Assembly (NCBI RefSeq): GCF_019801605.1
Contig: NZ_JAHVIT010000002.1
Location: forward strand, 434,001-498,000
Reading direction: 5' to 3'
Length of the DNA stretch: 64,000 bases
Source of the DNA: Maritimibacter alkaliphilus
GTDB lineage: Bacteria > Pseudomonadota > Alphaproteobacteria > Rhodobacterales > Rhodobacteraceae
Below, piece after piece: positions 33,379 to 40,925 of the stretch. Position numbers and translations under genes: made by a program. Within the stretch, counting starts at the first letter, position 1; each line of letters starts with the position of its first letter. Below the pieces are notes generated by a model. The model was not told where the DNA came from, ran no database searches, and saw only the letters and a program-made list of their open reading frames with translations.

Positions 33379-33426
33379 GGAGAGGGCCCAAGACGGGGCC
33401 AAGGACAGGGCCAAGGACAGGGCCAG
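33379..33426. repeat. Four 12-bp tandem repeats 3' of the flavin reductase gene
   Basis: Units GGAGAGGGCCCA, AGACGGGGCCAA, GGACAGGGCCAA and GGACAGGGCCAG follow without gaps, 21 bases beyond the flavin reductase stop. The rest of the 293-base gap up to the AI-2E gene shows no convincing gene. Confidence 0.8.
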
Positions 33427-33447
33427 CAGGCCCTGCCGGTGGCGCGT

Positions 33448-34047
33448 TCAGTCGTCGGGACGCGTCAGCTCCCAGGCCTCGGTCACGGTGGCATAGTCGC
33501 GGTAGCCCATCCGGGCGATGGGCCGCGCCGCTGCCGTGTCGAAGCGCCCGTCGCGGATGTATTCGTCGCGGATGTGGGTCTGTACCACCTCGCCGATGAC
33601 GAAGTACCGCTCCATCGGGGTGCCGTGCCGGTCGGTCAGCTGCGTGGCCGAGACGGTGACGCATTCCAGCGCGGCGGGGCTGGCGGCCACGAAGGGGGTG
33701 GCGATCTCGATGCTCTTGCCCAGTTCGAGGCCCGCCATCTCGAATTCGTTCGCCCCGTCCGGCACGGCGGCGGAGGAGATGTTCATGGCGTCGGTCAGGG
33801 CCTCGGTCGCCAGTGAGAAGGTGAACTCCCCCCGGTCACGGGCGTTCACGTAGGAATGCTTCTGCCCTTCCGAGGTGAAGCCGATCAGGTGCGGGTTATT
33901 GCCGAGCGCCGAGAAGAAGGAATAGGGCCCGAGGTTGGGCACGCCATCGCCGTTCAGCGTGCCGATCCAGCCGATGGGCCGGGGCGCGATGATCGCCTTG
34001 AACGGGTCGTGCGGCAGGATCGAGGGGCGGTCTTTACCGTAGTGCAT
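33448..34047 (-). CDS. Flavin reductase-like FMN-binding protein
   Basis: 199 residues. The N-terminal APRPIGWIGTLNGDGVPNLGPYSFFSALGNNPHLIGF block is the flavin reductase-like domain (PF01613, DIM6/NTAB type), which binds FMN. A C-terminal GYRDYATVTEAWEL follows. Members reduce flavin for two-component monooxygenases or act as stand-alone flavoproteins. No monooxygenase is adjacent. AAGGA lies eight bases before the ATG. It is divergent from bioM. Confidence 0.88.
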   Translation of the reverse strand: MHYGKDRPSILPHDPFKAIIAPRPIGWIGTLNGDGVPNLGPYSFFSALGNNPHLIGFTSEGQKHSYVNARDRGEFTFSLATEALTDAMNISSAAVPDGANEFEMAGLELGKSIEIATPFVAASPAALECVTVSATQLTDRHGTPMERYFVIGEVVQTHIRDEYIRDGRFDTAAARPIARMGYRDYATVTEAWELTRPDD

Positions 34048-34160
34048 CCGAATATCCTTGCTGGTTTCGGGCCCGAGGGGCGGCCCGTCCTGCGCGGCAG
34101 AGAAGCAAGTTCCGGCCCGCTTGGCAATCGCCTGCGCGGAGGGGCTGCGGCGCTTTGGCT

Positions 34161-34189
34161 TTGCTCCCCGCGCCCGCTTTGGTCTATAG
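34161..34189 (+). promoter_or_regulatory. Tentative bioM promoter with weak BioR-like box
   Basis: TTGCTC (34161-34166) and TCTATA (34183-34188) are spaced by 16 bases, about 40 bases before bioM. The -10 region overlaps TGGTCTATAG (34180-34189), which matches seven of ten positions of the alphaproteobacterial BioR box TTATCTATAA. The match is weak. Confidence 0.25.
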
Positions 34190-34230
34190 GGGCACCCGGC
34201 CCCCGCGAGGGGGGAGGAGAGGAGACAGTC

Positions 34231-34971
34231 TTGGCCCCCTTTGATCGCCCGGATGACCTGTTGCGGCTGGAGGACCTGCGCGTGGCCCATGACGGGCGCG
34301 ACGTGCTGGGCCCGCTGACGCTCGACATCACGGCACGGCGCACGGGGATCGTGGGGCGCAACGGCTCCGGCAAGACGACGCTGGCGCGCGTGGTGGCGGG
34401 GTTGCAGGCCCCGACGGCGGGACGTGTGACCCTCTCCGGCATCGACCCGGCCAAGGACCGGCGCGGCGCGCTCGACCGGGTGGGCATCCTGTTCCAGAAC
34501 CCCGATCACCAGATCATCTTCCCCACGGTGGAGGAGGAGATCACCTTCGGCCTGCGCCAGCAGGGGCGCAGCAAGGCCGAGGCCGCCGCGGCCGTCACCG
34601 CGATCCTGACCCGGTTCGACAAGCTGCACTGGCGCGCGGCCGCGACCCACAGCCTGTCACAGGGCCAGAAGCAGCTGGTCTGCCTGATGGCGGTGCTGGT
34701 CATGGGGCCGCGCTGGATCGTGCTGGACGAGCCCTTCTCGGGCCTCGACATCGCGACGCGGCTGCAACTGATGCGCCACATGGCGCGGATCGAGGCGCGG
34801 ATCCTCATGATCTCGCACGATCCCGAGAGTTTCGCGGGCTACGACCGGGTGATCTGGCTGGAGGGCGGCGCCCTGCGCGAGGATGGTCCCGCGGCGCCGG
34901 TGCTGGCGCGGTTCACGGCCCAGATGCGGCAATGGGGGGACGCGGATGATCTCTCTCACCTCGCCGGTTGA
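34231..34971 (+). CDS. bioM: Biotin ECF transporter ATPase BioM
   Basis: 246 residues from a TTG at 34231, six bases after AGGAG. Motifs: Walker A GRNGSGKTTLA, Q-loop LFQNPDHQIIFP, signature LSQGQKQLVCLMAVL and Walker B WIVLDEPFSGLD. BioM is the ATPase of the energy-coupling biotin importer BioMNY in the inner membrane. The assignment as BioM rather than a cobalt or general ECF ATPase rests on the directly following bioN and bioY. It overlaps bioN by 26 bases. Confidence 0.93.
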   Translation: MAPFDRPDDLLRLEDLRVAHDGRDVLGPLTLDITARRTGIVGRNGSGKTTLARVVAGLQAPTAGRVTLSGIDPAKDRRGALDRVGILFQNPDHQIIFPTVEEEITFGLRQQGRSKAEAAAAVTAILTRFDKLHWRAAATHSLSQGQKQLVCLMAVLVMGPRWIVLDEPFSGLDIATRLQLMRHMARIEARILMISHDPESFAGYDRVIWLEGGALREDGPAAPVLARFTAQMRQWGDADDLSHLAG

Positions 34972-35572
34972 GACATGGGCCCACCGCTGGCCCGCCGGGC
35001 TGAAGCTGGGGCTCATGTCGCTGGCCACCGTGGCGCTCTTCGCCACCGAAGACCCTGCGATCCTCGGCGCCTCGGCGGTTGGCGTGGCGCTGCTCTATGC
35101 CTCCGCCGGGACGCGGTTCGCCCGCGCGGGCGCACGGCAGCTCTGGCCGCTCTGGCCCTTCCTCGTGCTGATCGCGCTCTGGCACGGGCTGACCGGGCAG
35201 GTGGCGGCGGGCGTGGCCCTGACGCTGCGGCTGCTCGCCGCCGTGGCGCTTGCGAATTTCGTGACCATGACCACCCGGCTCTCCGCCATGATCGAGGTCG
35301 CGGCGGTCCTCCTCGCGCCCTTCCGCAGGCTGGGCCTCTCGACCCGGGCGCTGGAGATCTCCATCGCCCTCGTGATCCGCTTCACCCCCGCCATCGCCCG
35401 CAAGGGCGGCCTGCTCTCGGAGGCATGGCGCGCCCGGTCGCGCCGCCGTCCGGGCTGGCAGATCGTCATGTCGCTGGCGGCGCTTGCCATCGACGACGCA
35501 GACCACGTCGCCGATGCGCTGAAGGCGCGCGGCGGCGTGCTTCCCATCCCTGACACTGACCAGAAAGGCTGA
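34946..35572 (+). CDS. bioN: Biotin ECF transporter T component BioN
   Basis: 208 residues, membrane protein with about five helices. The coupling-helix region RALEISIALVIRFTPAIARKG and SEAWRARSRRRPGW contains the alanine-arginine-serine-type motif (ARS) used by EcfT proteins to contact the ATPase. BioN links ATP hydrolysis in BioM to the BioY substrate subunit. The ATG at 34946 gives the normal N-terminus; it lies inside the bioM 3' end. Confidence 0.92.
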   Translation: MISLTSPVETWAHRWPAGLKLGLMSLATVALFATEDPAILGASAVGVALLYASAGTRFARAGARQLWPLWPFLVLIALWHGLTGQVAAGVALTLRLLAAVALANFVTMTTRLSAMIEVAAVLLAPFRRLGLSTRALEISIALVIRFTPAIARKGGLLSEAWRARSRRRPGWQIVMSLAALAIDDADHVADALKARGGVLPIPDTDQKG

Positions 35573-35574
35573 CC

Positions 35575-36117
35575 ATGGAACGTAGCATCGCCCTTGTGGC
35601 CCTTTTCGCCGCGCTGATCGCCGGCCTCGGCTTCATCCCGAAATTCACCCTCGCCTTCGGCGTGCCGATCACGGCGCAGAGCCTCGGCATCATGCTCTGC
35701 GGCACCGTTCTGGGCGCGCGGCGCGGGGCGCTTGCGGTGATCCTCTTCCTGCTGCTCGTGGCGCTCGGCCTGCCGCTGCTGGCGGGCGGGCGTGGCGGCC
35801 TCGGCGTCTTTGCCTCGCCCACGGCGGGCTACCTCGTGGCCTTCCCGATCGCGGCCTTCGTCACCGGCTGGATCGTCGAGCACTGGCGCGGCAACCTTGC
35901 CGTTGTCGGGGCCGTGGCCTCGGTCATCGGCGGCATCGTGGTGATGAACCTGATCGGCGCCGTGGGGCTCTCGATCGTTCTCGGCAAGACCTACGTGGAG
36001 TCGCTGCTGCTGGTCACCGCCTTCATTCCGGGCGACCTGATCAAGGCCGTGCTGGCCGGGCTGATCACCGCCAGCCTTGCCAAGGCGCGTCCCGCCAGCG
36101 TGCTGTCGCGGGCATGA
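35575..36117 (+). CDS. bioY: Biotin-binding S component BioY
   Basis: 180 residues, six hydrophobic segments. BioY signatures are PITAQSLGIMLCGTVLGARRGALAV, the LGLPLLAGGRGGLGVFASPTAGYLV block and FIPGDLIKAVLAG near the C-terminus. BioY binds biotin and gives the importer its specificity. It starts two bases after the bioN stop and overlaps the next gene by four bases (ATGA). Confidence 0.95.
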   Translation: MERSIALVALFAALIAGLGFIPKFTLAFGVPITAQSLGIMLCGTVLGARRGALAVILFLLLVALGLPLLAGGRGGLGVFASPTAGYLVAFPIAAFVTGWIVEHWRGNLAVVGAVASVIGGIVVMNLIGAVGLSIVLGKTYVESLLLVTAFIPGDLIKAVLAGLITASLAKARPASVLSRA

Positions 36118-36791
36118 GCGGGACGGGCGCCGCGGCGCTTCTGGCCCGGCGCCGGTCCGTCCGGGCCTTCACCGACCGGCCGGTGCCCCGGGAGGCGGTG
36201 GCGGCGATCCTCGCCTCCGCCCGGCAGGCCCCCAGCGGGGCGAACCTTCAGCCGGGGCGGTTTCATGCCCTGACCGGCGCGCCGCTGGCCGATCTTTCCG
36301 GTGCGCTGCTGGCGGCCATCGCCGAGGGGCGGCCGATGGTGTCGGAATATTCCTATTTCCCGCAGCCCATGCCGGCGGAGCTGAAGGCACGGCAGCGGGC
36401 GGTGGGCTTCGCGCTCTATGCCGCCCTAGGCATCGAGAAACGCGACCTGCCCGGGCGCCGGGTGCAATTCGAACGCAACTACCGCTTCTTCGACGCGCCC
36501 GTGGGCATCGTGGTGACGATCCGGCGCGACATGGGCAGCGGCTGTTTCATGGACCTCGGCATGGCGCTGATGGCGCTGATGCTGGCGGCGGAGGAACAGG
36601 GGCTGGCCACCTGCGGGATCGGGGCACTGGCGAACTACGGCGACCTCGTGCATGACGTGCTGGACCTGCCGGAGGAGGAGATGGTCGTCTGCGGCATGGC
36701 CCTGGGCGAGGCGGATGTGAGTGCGCCGGTGAACGGCTTCCGGACGGAGCGCGACACGGAGGAGGTCTACGCCAGCTTCCGCGGCTTCTAG
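36114..36791 (+). CDS. Nitroreductase-family protein coupled to bioY
   Basis: 225 residues. RRRSVRAFTDRPVPREAV and SARQAPSGANLQP are the FMN-binding N-terminal motifs of the nitroreductase family; GLATCGIGAL and VVCGMALGEAD are typical C-terminal motifs. Such enzymes use NAD(P)H and FMN to reduce nitro groups, quinones or enones. The true substrate is unknown. The four-base overlap with bioY makes it part of the biotin-uptake operon, so a role in biotin or fatty-acid metabolism is possible. It converges with the thiolase gene, overlapping it by four bases at the 3' ends. Confidence 0.87.
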   Translation: MSGTGAAALLARRRSVRAFTDRPVPREAVAAILASARQAPSGANLQPGRFHALTGAPLADLSGALLAAIAEGRPMVSEYSYFPQPMPAELKARQRAVGFALYAALGIEKRDLPGRRVQFERNYRFFDAPVGIVVTIRRDMGSGCFMDLGMALMALMLAAEEQGLATCGIGALANYGDLVHDVLDLPEEEMVVCGMALGEADVSAPVNGFRTERDTEEVYASFRGF

Positions 36792-37900
36792 GCCCGCTCC
36801 AGCAGCAGCGCTGTGCCGATCCCGCCTGCGGCGGCGATGGCGGCAAGGCCCTTCGCGCCGGGGGCCTTCGCGGTCAGCTCGTGGAAGAGCCGCACCGCGT
36901 TCACCGCGCCGGAGGCCCCCACCGGATGCCCCCGCGCCAGCCCGCCGCCGCCCGGGTTCACCCCCTGCGGGTCGAGGCCCGCGCCCGTGACACAGGCCAT
37001 CGCCTGCGCGGCATAGGCCTCCATGATCTCCGCCACCGCGAGGTTCGAGGCCGCGCAGCCCGCCTCCGCCAGCACCGCACCGATGGCCGTGACGGGGGCG
37101 AGGCCGGGCAGGTCCGGCGCATCGCCCAATGTCCGGCCCGCCCGCAGGATCATGCCGGGATCGGTCAGGCGGCGGGCGATCTCCTCCGACACCAGCATGC
37201 AGAGCGCCGCACCATCCGCCGCCACCGCCGCATTGGCCGCCGTGATCGTGCCTGTCAACACGGGTGCGCGGGCGCAGAGCGCGGGTGTGAGGGGGCGGGT
37301 GAAGGCGTCGTGGTCCAGCCCTGCCAGCGGGGTGATCTCCGCCCGCAGCCGCTTCACGGCGGCGCGGGCCTTGGCGTGGCTCTCCACGGCCCAGTCGTCC
37401 TGCGCGGCGCGGGTCAGGTCGAACCGCCTTGCGAGGGTGTCCGCGGCGGCGTCCATCTCGGGATCGCGGTCGGGGAAGGGGGTGAAGGGCGGCCGGTCGT
37501 AGGGCTTGGGTGCGCCGCCCTCGGGATCGGTACGCAGCCGCAGGGGCCGGCGCGAGTAGCTTTCGACGCCGCCCGCCACGACGACCTGCGCCTGTCCGCT
37601 GTCGATCAGCGCGCGCCCCAGCAACAGCGCGTCCAGCCCGCCGCAGCACTGCCGGTCGAGCGTCAGGCCTGCCACCCGCTCCGGCAGCCCGGCGGCGAGG
37701 GCCACCAGCCGCGCCGGGTTGCCGCCTGCGCCGAGCGCATTGCCGAGGATGACCTCCTCGACCGCCTCCGCCGTCACACCGGCCTGTGCCAGCAGGGCCC
37801 GCAGCACGGGGGCGGCAAGGTCATGCGGTCTCAGCCGGGCAAGCGCCCCGCCACGGGGCGCTACGGGGCTGCGCAGGGCGGCGATCAGGTGGGTGGTCAT
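36788..37900 (-). CDS. Atypical thiolase lacking two catalytic residues
   Basis: 370 residues of the thiolase fold. The nucleophile is present (cysteine 85 in LDRQCCGGLDAL) and so is the active-site histidine 325 (LARGHPVGASGAV). The NEAFA motif asparagine is methionine 293 (EIMEAYAAQA), and the C-terminal acid/base cysteine of CxGGGxG is alanine 356 (GLAAIAAAGGIG). Standard thiolases use both to make or break carbon-carbon bonds between acyl-CoAs, so chemistry here is probably altered. It overlaps the upstream ligase gene by four bases and converges with the biotin-uptake operon. The pairing resembles yhfS-yhfT beside bioY (yhfU) in Bacillus subtilis. Confidence 0.85.
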   Translation of the reverse strand: MTTHLIAALRSPVAPRGGALARLRPHDLAAPVLRALLAQAGVTAEAVEEVILGNALGAGGNPARLVALAAGLPERVAGLTLDRQCCGGLDALLLGRALIDSGQAQVVVAGGVESYSRRPLRLRTDPEGGAPKPYDRPPFTPFPDRDPEMDAAADTLARRFDLTRAAQDDWAVESHAKARAAVKRLRAEITPLAGLDHDAFTRPLTPALCARAPVLTGTITAANAAVAADGAALCMLVSEEIARRLTDPGMILRAGRTLGDAPDLPGLAPVTAIGAVLAEAGCAASNLAVAEIMEAYAAQAMACVTGAGLDPQGVNPGGGGLARGHPVGASGAVNAVRLFHELTAKAPGAKGLAAIAAAGGIGTALLLERA

Positions 37901-39063
37901 GGCGCCTCCAGCAGGGCCGCGATGGCCCGGAGGTCGGGCTTCCCCGAGACGGTCTGCGGGAAGTCCGCGATCGTCACGATCCGGCGCGGCGCGGCCAGTG
38001 GCCCGACCGAGGTGCGGCAGAGCGCCAGCAGCCGGGCCTCGCGCAGCGGGTCGGGCATTCCGTCTACCACCGCGACCAGGGTCGCGCCACGCAGGGCATC
38101 GGGGCGTGGGACCACGGCGCAGGCGGTCACGTCGGGCTCTCCCAGCAGCAGCGCCTCGATGTCCTCGGGAAAGACGTTCTGCCCCGCGATGGTCACCATA
38201 CGGTTACGTCTGCCTGCGATGGTGAGGAAGCCACCGGCATCCATCTGCCCCATCTCGCCCACGGTGACGAAGCCACCCTCGCGGCGGGTTTCGGCGCTGT
38301 CGCCCTCGACGTAGCCCTCGGCGAGGTAGGGGCTGCGGACCCAGATCTCGCCCTCCCCACGGATCTCGATCTCGACACCGGGGTAGGCGCGGCCCACCGT
38401 GCCCTCGGGCCCGGTGCCGTCGCCCCAGGCGATGAAGCTGGTCTCGGCCGCGCCATAGAACTCCCGCAGCACGGCGTTCGGGGCCATCCGTGCCACGGCG
38501 GCCCTCAGACCCGCAGGCATCCGGCCGCCGCCGCAAAGGATATGGCGCACTGCGGGCAGCGCGGCGCCTGTGGCGGCGAGATGCAGAAGGTGCGTGGGCG
38601 TGGCGTAGAGGACGGTGACGGTGCACTCGGACAGCACCTGCGCCTGTGACCGGGGCCGCAGCCCGGCCAGTTGATGCAGGTCGGCACCGATATGGGCGGC
38701 CTCGACTGCACCGTAGAGCGCAAGGGAATGGGCGAGGTCGCCCATCACGGCGGTGCGGTCGGCGGGGGTGAGGGAGAGGGTGCGGCGGTTGACTTCGAAA
38801 CTGGCGATCCAGCTGCGATGGCTGCGCCGGATCGTCTTGGGCTGGCCGGTGGTCCCGGCAGAGCGCAGGCGCAGGAAGCCGGGCGTGCCCTGCGGCAGCA
38901 GGGAGATCCCCTCGGGGCCGCAGAGGATCTCACCCTCCGCGCGGATCGCGTCGCGCAGCGAGCAGAGCGCACGGGCCTGCGGAGAGGCGTCCCCGGCAGA
39001 GACGGGCTGCGCCCCGAGGCAGAGGGCCGTGTCGGGGGACCAGCGGAAGAGATCGGACATCAT
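37897..39063 (-). CDS. Compact AMP-dependent acyl-acid ligase
   Basis: 388 residues, shorter than the usual 500-550 of acyl-CoA ligases; the N-terminal lobe is reduced. Adenylation motifs remain: LRSAGTTGQPKTI (phosphate-binding), FYGAAETSF (A5), GRRNRMVTIAGQNVFPEDIEALL (hinge and A8) and a C-terminal SGKPD with the A10 lysine. The enzyme activates a carboxylic acid with ATP and probably passes it to CoA or a carrier protein. Tandem ATGs at 39063 and 39060 follow GGAG. It is coupled to the thiolase. It may be the counterpart of YhfT, an acyl-ligase in biotin-regulated operons; the substrate is unknown. Confidence 0.82.
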   Translation of the reverse strand: MMSDLFRWSPDTALCLGAQPVSAGDASPQARALCSLRDAIRAEGEILCGPEGISLLPQGTPGFLRLRSAGTTGQPKTIRRSHRSWIASFEVNRRTLSLTPADRTAVMGDLAHSLALYGAVEAAHIGADLHQLAGLRPRSQAQVLSECTVTVLYATPTHLLHLAATGAALPAVRHILCGGGRMPAGLRAAVARMAPNAVLREFYGAAETSFIAWGDGTGPEGTVGRAYPGVEIEIRGEGEIWVRSPYLAEGYVEGDSAETRREGGFVTVGEMGQMDAGGFLTIAGRRNRMVTIAGQNVFPEDIEALLLGEPDVTACAVVPRPDALRGATLVAVVDGMPDPLREARLLALCRTSVGPLAAPRRIVTIADFPQTVSGKPDLRAIAALLEAP

Positions 39064-39269
39064 GGCTCCGGTCGGCGGTGGGTGGTCCCTCATACCGCGC
39101 CGCCCGGGCCCGGACCAGCACGGGACGCGCGCCGAGGGATATGGCAGATTTGAAATCCGCATTCGAAATCGGAATAGGCGGGGATCGCGCCGCGCGCCTA
39201 CCTTTGGACGAGACCGGACGCGGGGCAGGAGGAGCCACCCCGCCGCCCGTTGCACGACCGGAGGACCCC

Positions 39270-40646
39270 ATGCTCGCATCCAAGAGCCTCGAAGACCGGA
39301 TCGCCGAATACGGCAATCCCTCGCACATGCTGCAGAATGCCCGGACCGGGCCCTACCAGTTCCCGATCCCGCCGCAGTACACCAACTGGATGGAGGAGGT
39401 CCGCGCCTGGCGCGAGGGGGCGGTGCTGCTGAACCAGTCCTACCACATGACCGACCTCTACGTGCGCGGGCCGGATGCGCTGAAGCTGCTGTCCCACGTC
39501 GGCGTGAACAGCTTTGCGTCCTTCGGGCCGGGCAAGGCCAAGCAACTGGTCTGCGTGAACCCCGATGGCTACGTCATCGGCGATGGTATCGTCTTCGGCA
39601 TGGGGCCCGAGGAATACCTCTATGTCGGCCGCCCGCCGCTGGCGAACTGGATCGCCTACAACGCCGAGGTGAGCGATTTCGACGTCAGCACGGAATACGA
39701 CATCCGCAGCCTCGAAAACCCCGACACGCCGCGCAAGCTCTACCGCTACGAGGTGCAGGGACCCAAGGCGCTCGACATCCTGAACGAGGTGAACGAGGGC
39801 GGGCCGCTGGTCACCAAATTCTTCAACATGGGCGAGATCACCATTGCCGGGTGCACGGCGGGCACGCTGTCGCACGGCATGGGCGGCGCGCAGGGGCTGG
39901 AGATCTGGGGGCCCTCCGCGGAGGGCGAAAGGGTCTATGACCGGCTGATGGAGGTGGGCGCCAGATACGGCATGCTGCGCGCGGGGGCACGGGCCTATTC
40001 CACGGCCGCGATGGAATCGGGCTGGATCCCCTCGCCGCTGCCTGCGATCTACACCGGCGCCGAGATGCAGGGCTATCGCCAGTGGCTGCCCGCGAACGGG
40101 TTCGAGGCCACCACCGCGGTCGGCGGCAGCTTCCAGCCGGACCACGTGGAGGCGTTCTACCTCACGCCCTGGGACCTCGACTATGGCCGGGTGGTGAAGT
40201 TCGATCATGACTTCATCGGCCGCGCGGCGCTGGAGAAGATGGTGGACGATCCGCACCGGGTGAAGGTCACGCTGGTCTTCGACCGCGAGGATGTGCTGAA
40301 GGTCTTCGACGGGCTGATGGGGCCGTTCCCGGGGCCCAAGCTGCTGGAGATGCCCGCGGGCCACTATGCCGCCCATCCCTACGATCAGGTGTTGCTGGAC
40401 GGCGTGCCGGTGGGGCTGTCGACCTATCCGGTCTATTCCGCGAACGAACGGGCGTGGATCACGCTGGCCATGGTGCGGGCCGATCTGGCCGTGACGGGCA
40501 CCCGGCTCTCAATCCTCTGGGGCGAGAAGGACGGCGGCACCGACAAGCCCCATGTGGAGGAGCACGTGCAGATGGAGATCGGCGCCGAGGTCCAGCCCTG
40601 GCCGATCCACGCGGCGTCCCGCGAAAGCTACCGCAGCCAGAGCTGA
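39270..40646 (+). CDS. LigM/DesA-like tetrahydrofolate-dependent O-demethylase
   Basis: 458 residues of the GcvT aminomethyltransferase fold. Stretches such as NWMEEVRAWREGAVLLNQ, HMTDLYVRGPDALKLLS, GYVIGDGIVF and TLESGW-like AAMESGWIPSPLPAIYTG, and the C-terminal LSILWGEKDGGT, closely follow the vanillate and syringate demethylases LigM/DesA. Those move a methyl group from an aromatic methoxy ether to tetrahydrofolate. DmdA (dimethylsulfoniopropionate demethylase) is a more distant alternative. GGAGG precedes the ATG. The frame is open upstream but without similarity. No ring-cleavage genes are nearby; a LysR regulator converges from the 3' side. Confidence 0.83.
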   Translation: MLASKSLEDRIAEYGNPSHMLQNARTGPYQFPIPPQYTNWMEEVRAWREGAVLLNQSYHMTDLYVRGPDALKLLSHVGVNSFASFGPGKAKQLVCVNPDGYVIGDGIVFGMGPEEYLYVGRPPLANWIAYNAEVSDFDVSTEYDIRSLENPDTPRKLYRYEVQGPKALDILNEVNEGGPLVTKFFNMGEITIAGCTAGTLSHGMGGAQGLEIWGPSAEGERVYDRLMEVGARYGMLRAGARAYSTAAMESGWIPSPLPAIYTGAEMQGYRQWLPANGFEATTAVGGSFQPDHVEAFYLTPWDLDYGRVVKFDHDFIGRAALEKMVDDPHRVKVTLVFDREDVLKVFDGLMGPFPGPKLLEMPAGHYAAHPYDQVLLDGVPVGLSTYPVYSANERAWITLAMVRADLAVTGTRLSILWGEKDGGTDKPHVEEHVQMEIGAEVQPWPIHAASRESYRSQS

Positions 40647-40690
40647 CCATCCGGTGACCATCCGGGCGGCCTGCCGCCTGCACCGGTTGC

Positions 40691-40720
40691 ACCCCTTCCG
40701 CCCTGCGGGAGGGGTGTTTT
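40691..40720 (+). terminator. Terminator of the O-demethylase gene
   Basis: ACCCCT, then CCGC/GCGG, and AGGGGT form a stem followed by GTTTT, 45 bases after the stop. Confidence 0.75.
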
Positions 40721-40836
40721 CGTCCGTGACAGAGGGGTCTTGGTGGTCGCTGTGCGCCCCGGCGTGTGACGGTGAGGCCGATAAGCGCGGTCGCCTTGTC
40801 CTCTTCGATCTCTCCCTGCCGTCATCGGTCCGCGCC

Positions 40837-40925
40837 GGGGTCCGCGTCGGGGTTTGCGTCAGGGGCCCGCGCCGGGTCCTGCGTCGGGGCGGCGGGTCAT
40901 GGCCCCGTCCTGCGCCCCGTCCTGC
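40837..40925. repeat. 12-bp degenerate tandem repeats at the lysR 3' end
   Basis: GGGGTCCGCGTC, GGGGTTTGCGTC and GGGTCCTGCGTC-type units at 40837-40885 and two exact GCCCCGTCCTGC units at 40902-40925 straddle the lysR stop. In the protein they read as a GAQDGAQDGA repeat and a PDAGPGAGP tail. Confidence 0.7.

Noticed and set aside
36114..36791. BluB (5,6-dimethylbenzimidazole synthase) as the nitroreductase identity
   Set aside because: The neighbourhood contains no cobalamin genes, and the protein shows only general nitroreductase motifs.
33448..40925. The 12-bp arrays as CRISPR
   Set aside because: Units are only 12 bases, adjoin without spacers, and there are no cas genes.
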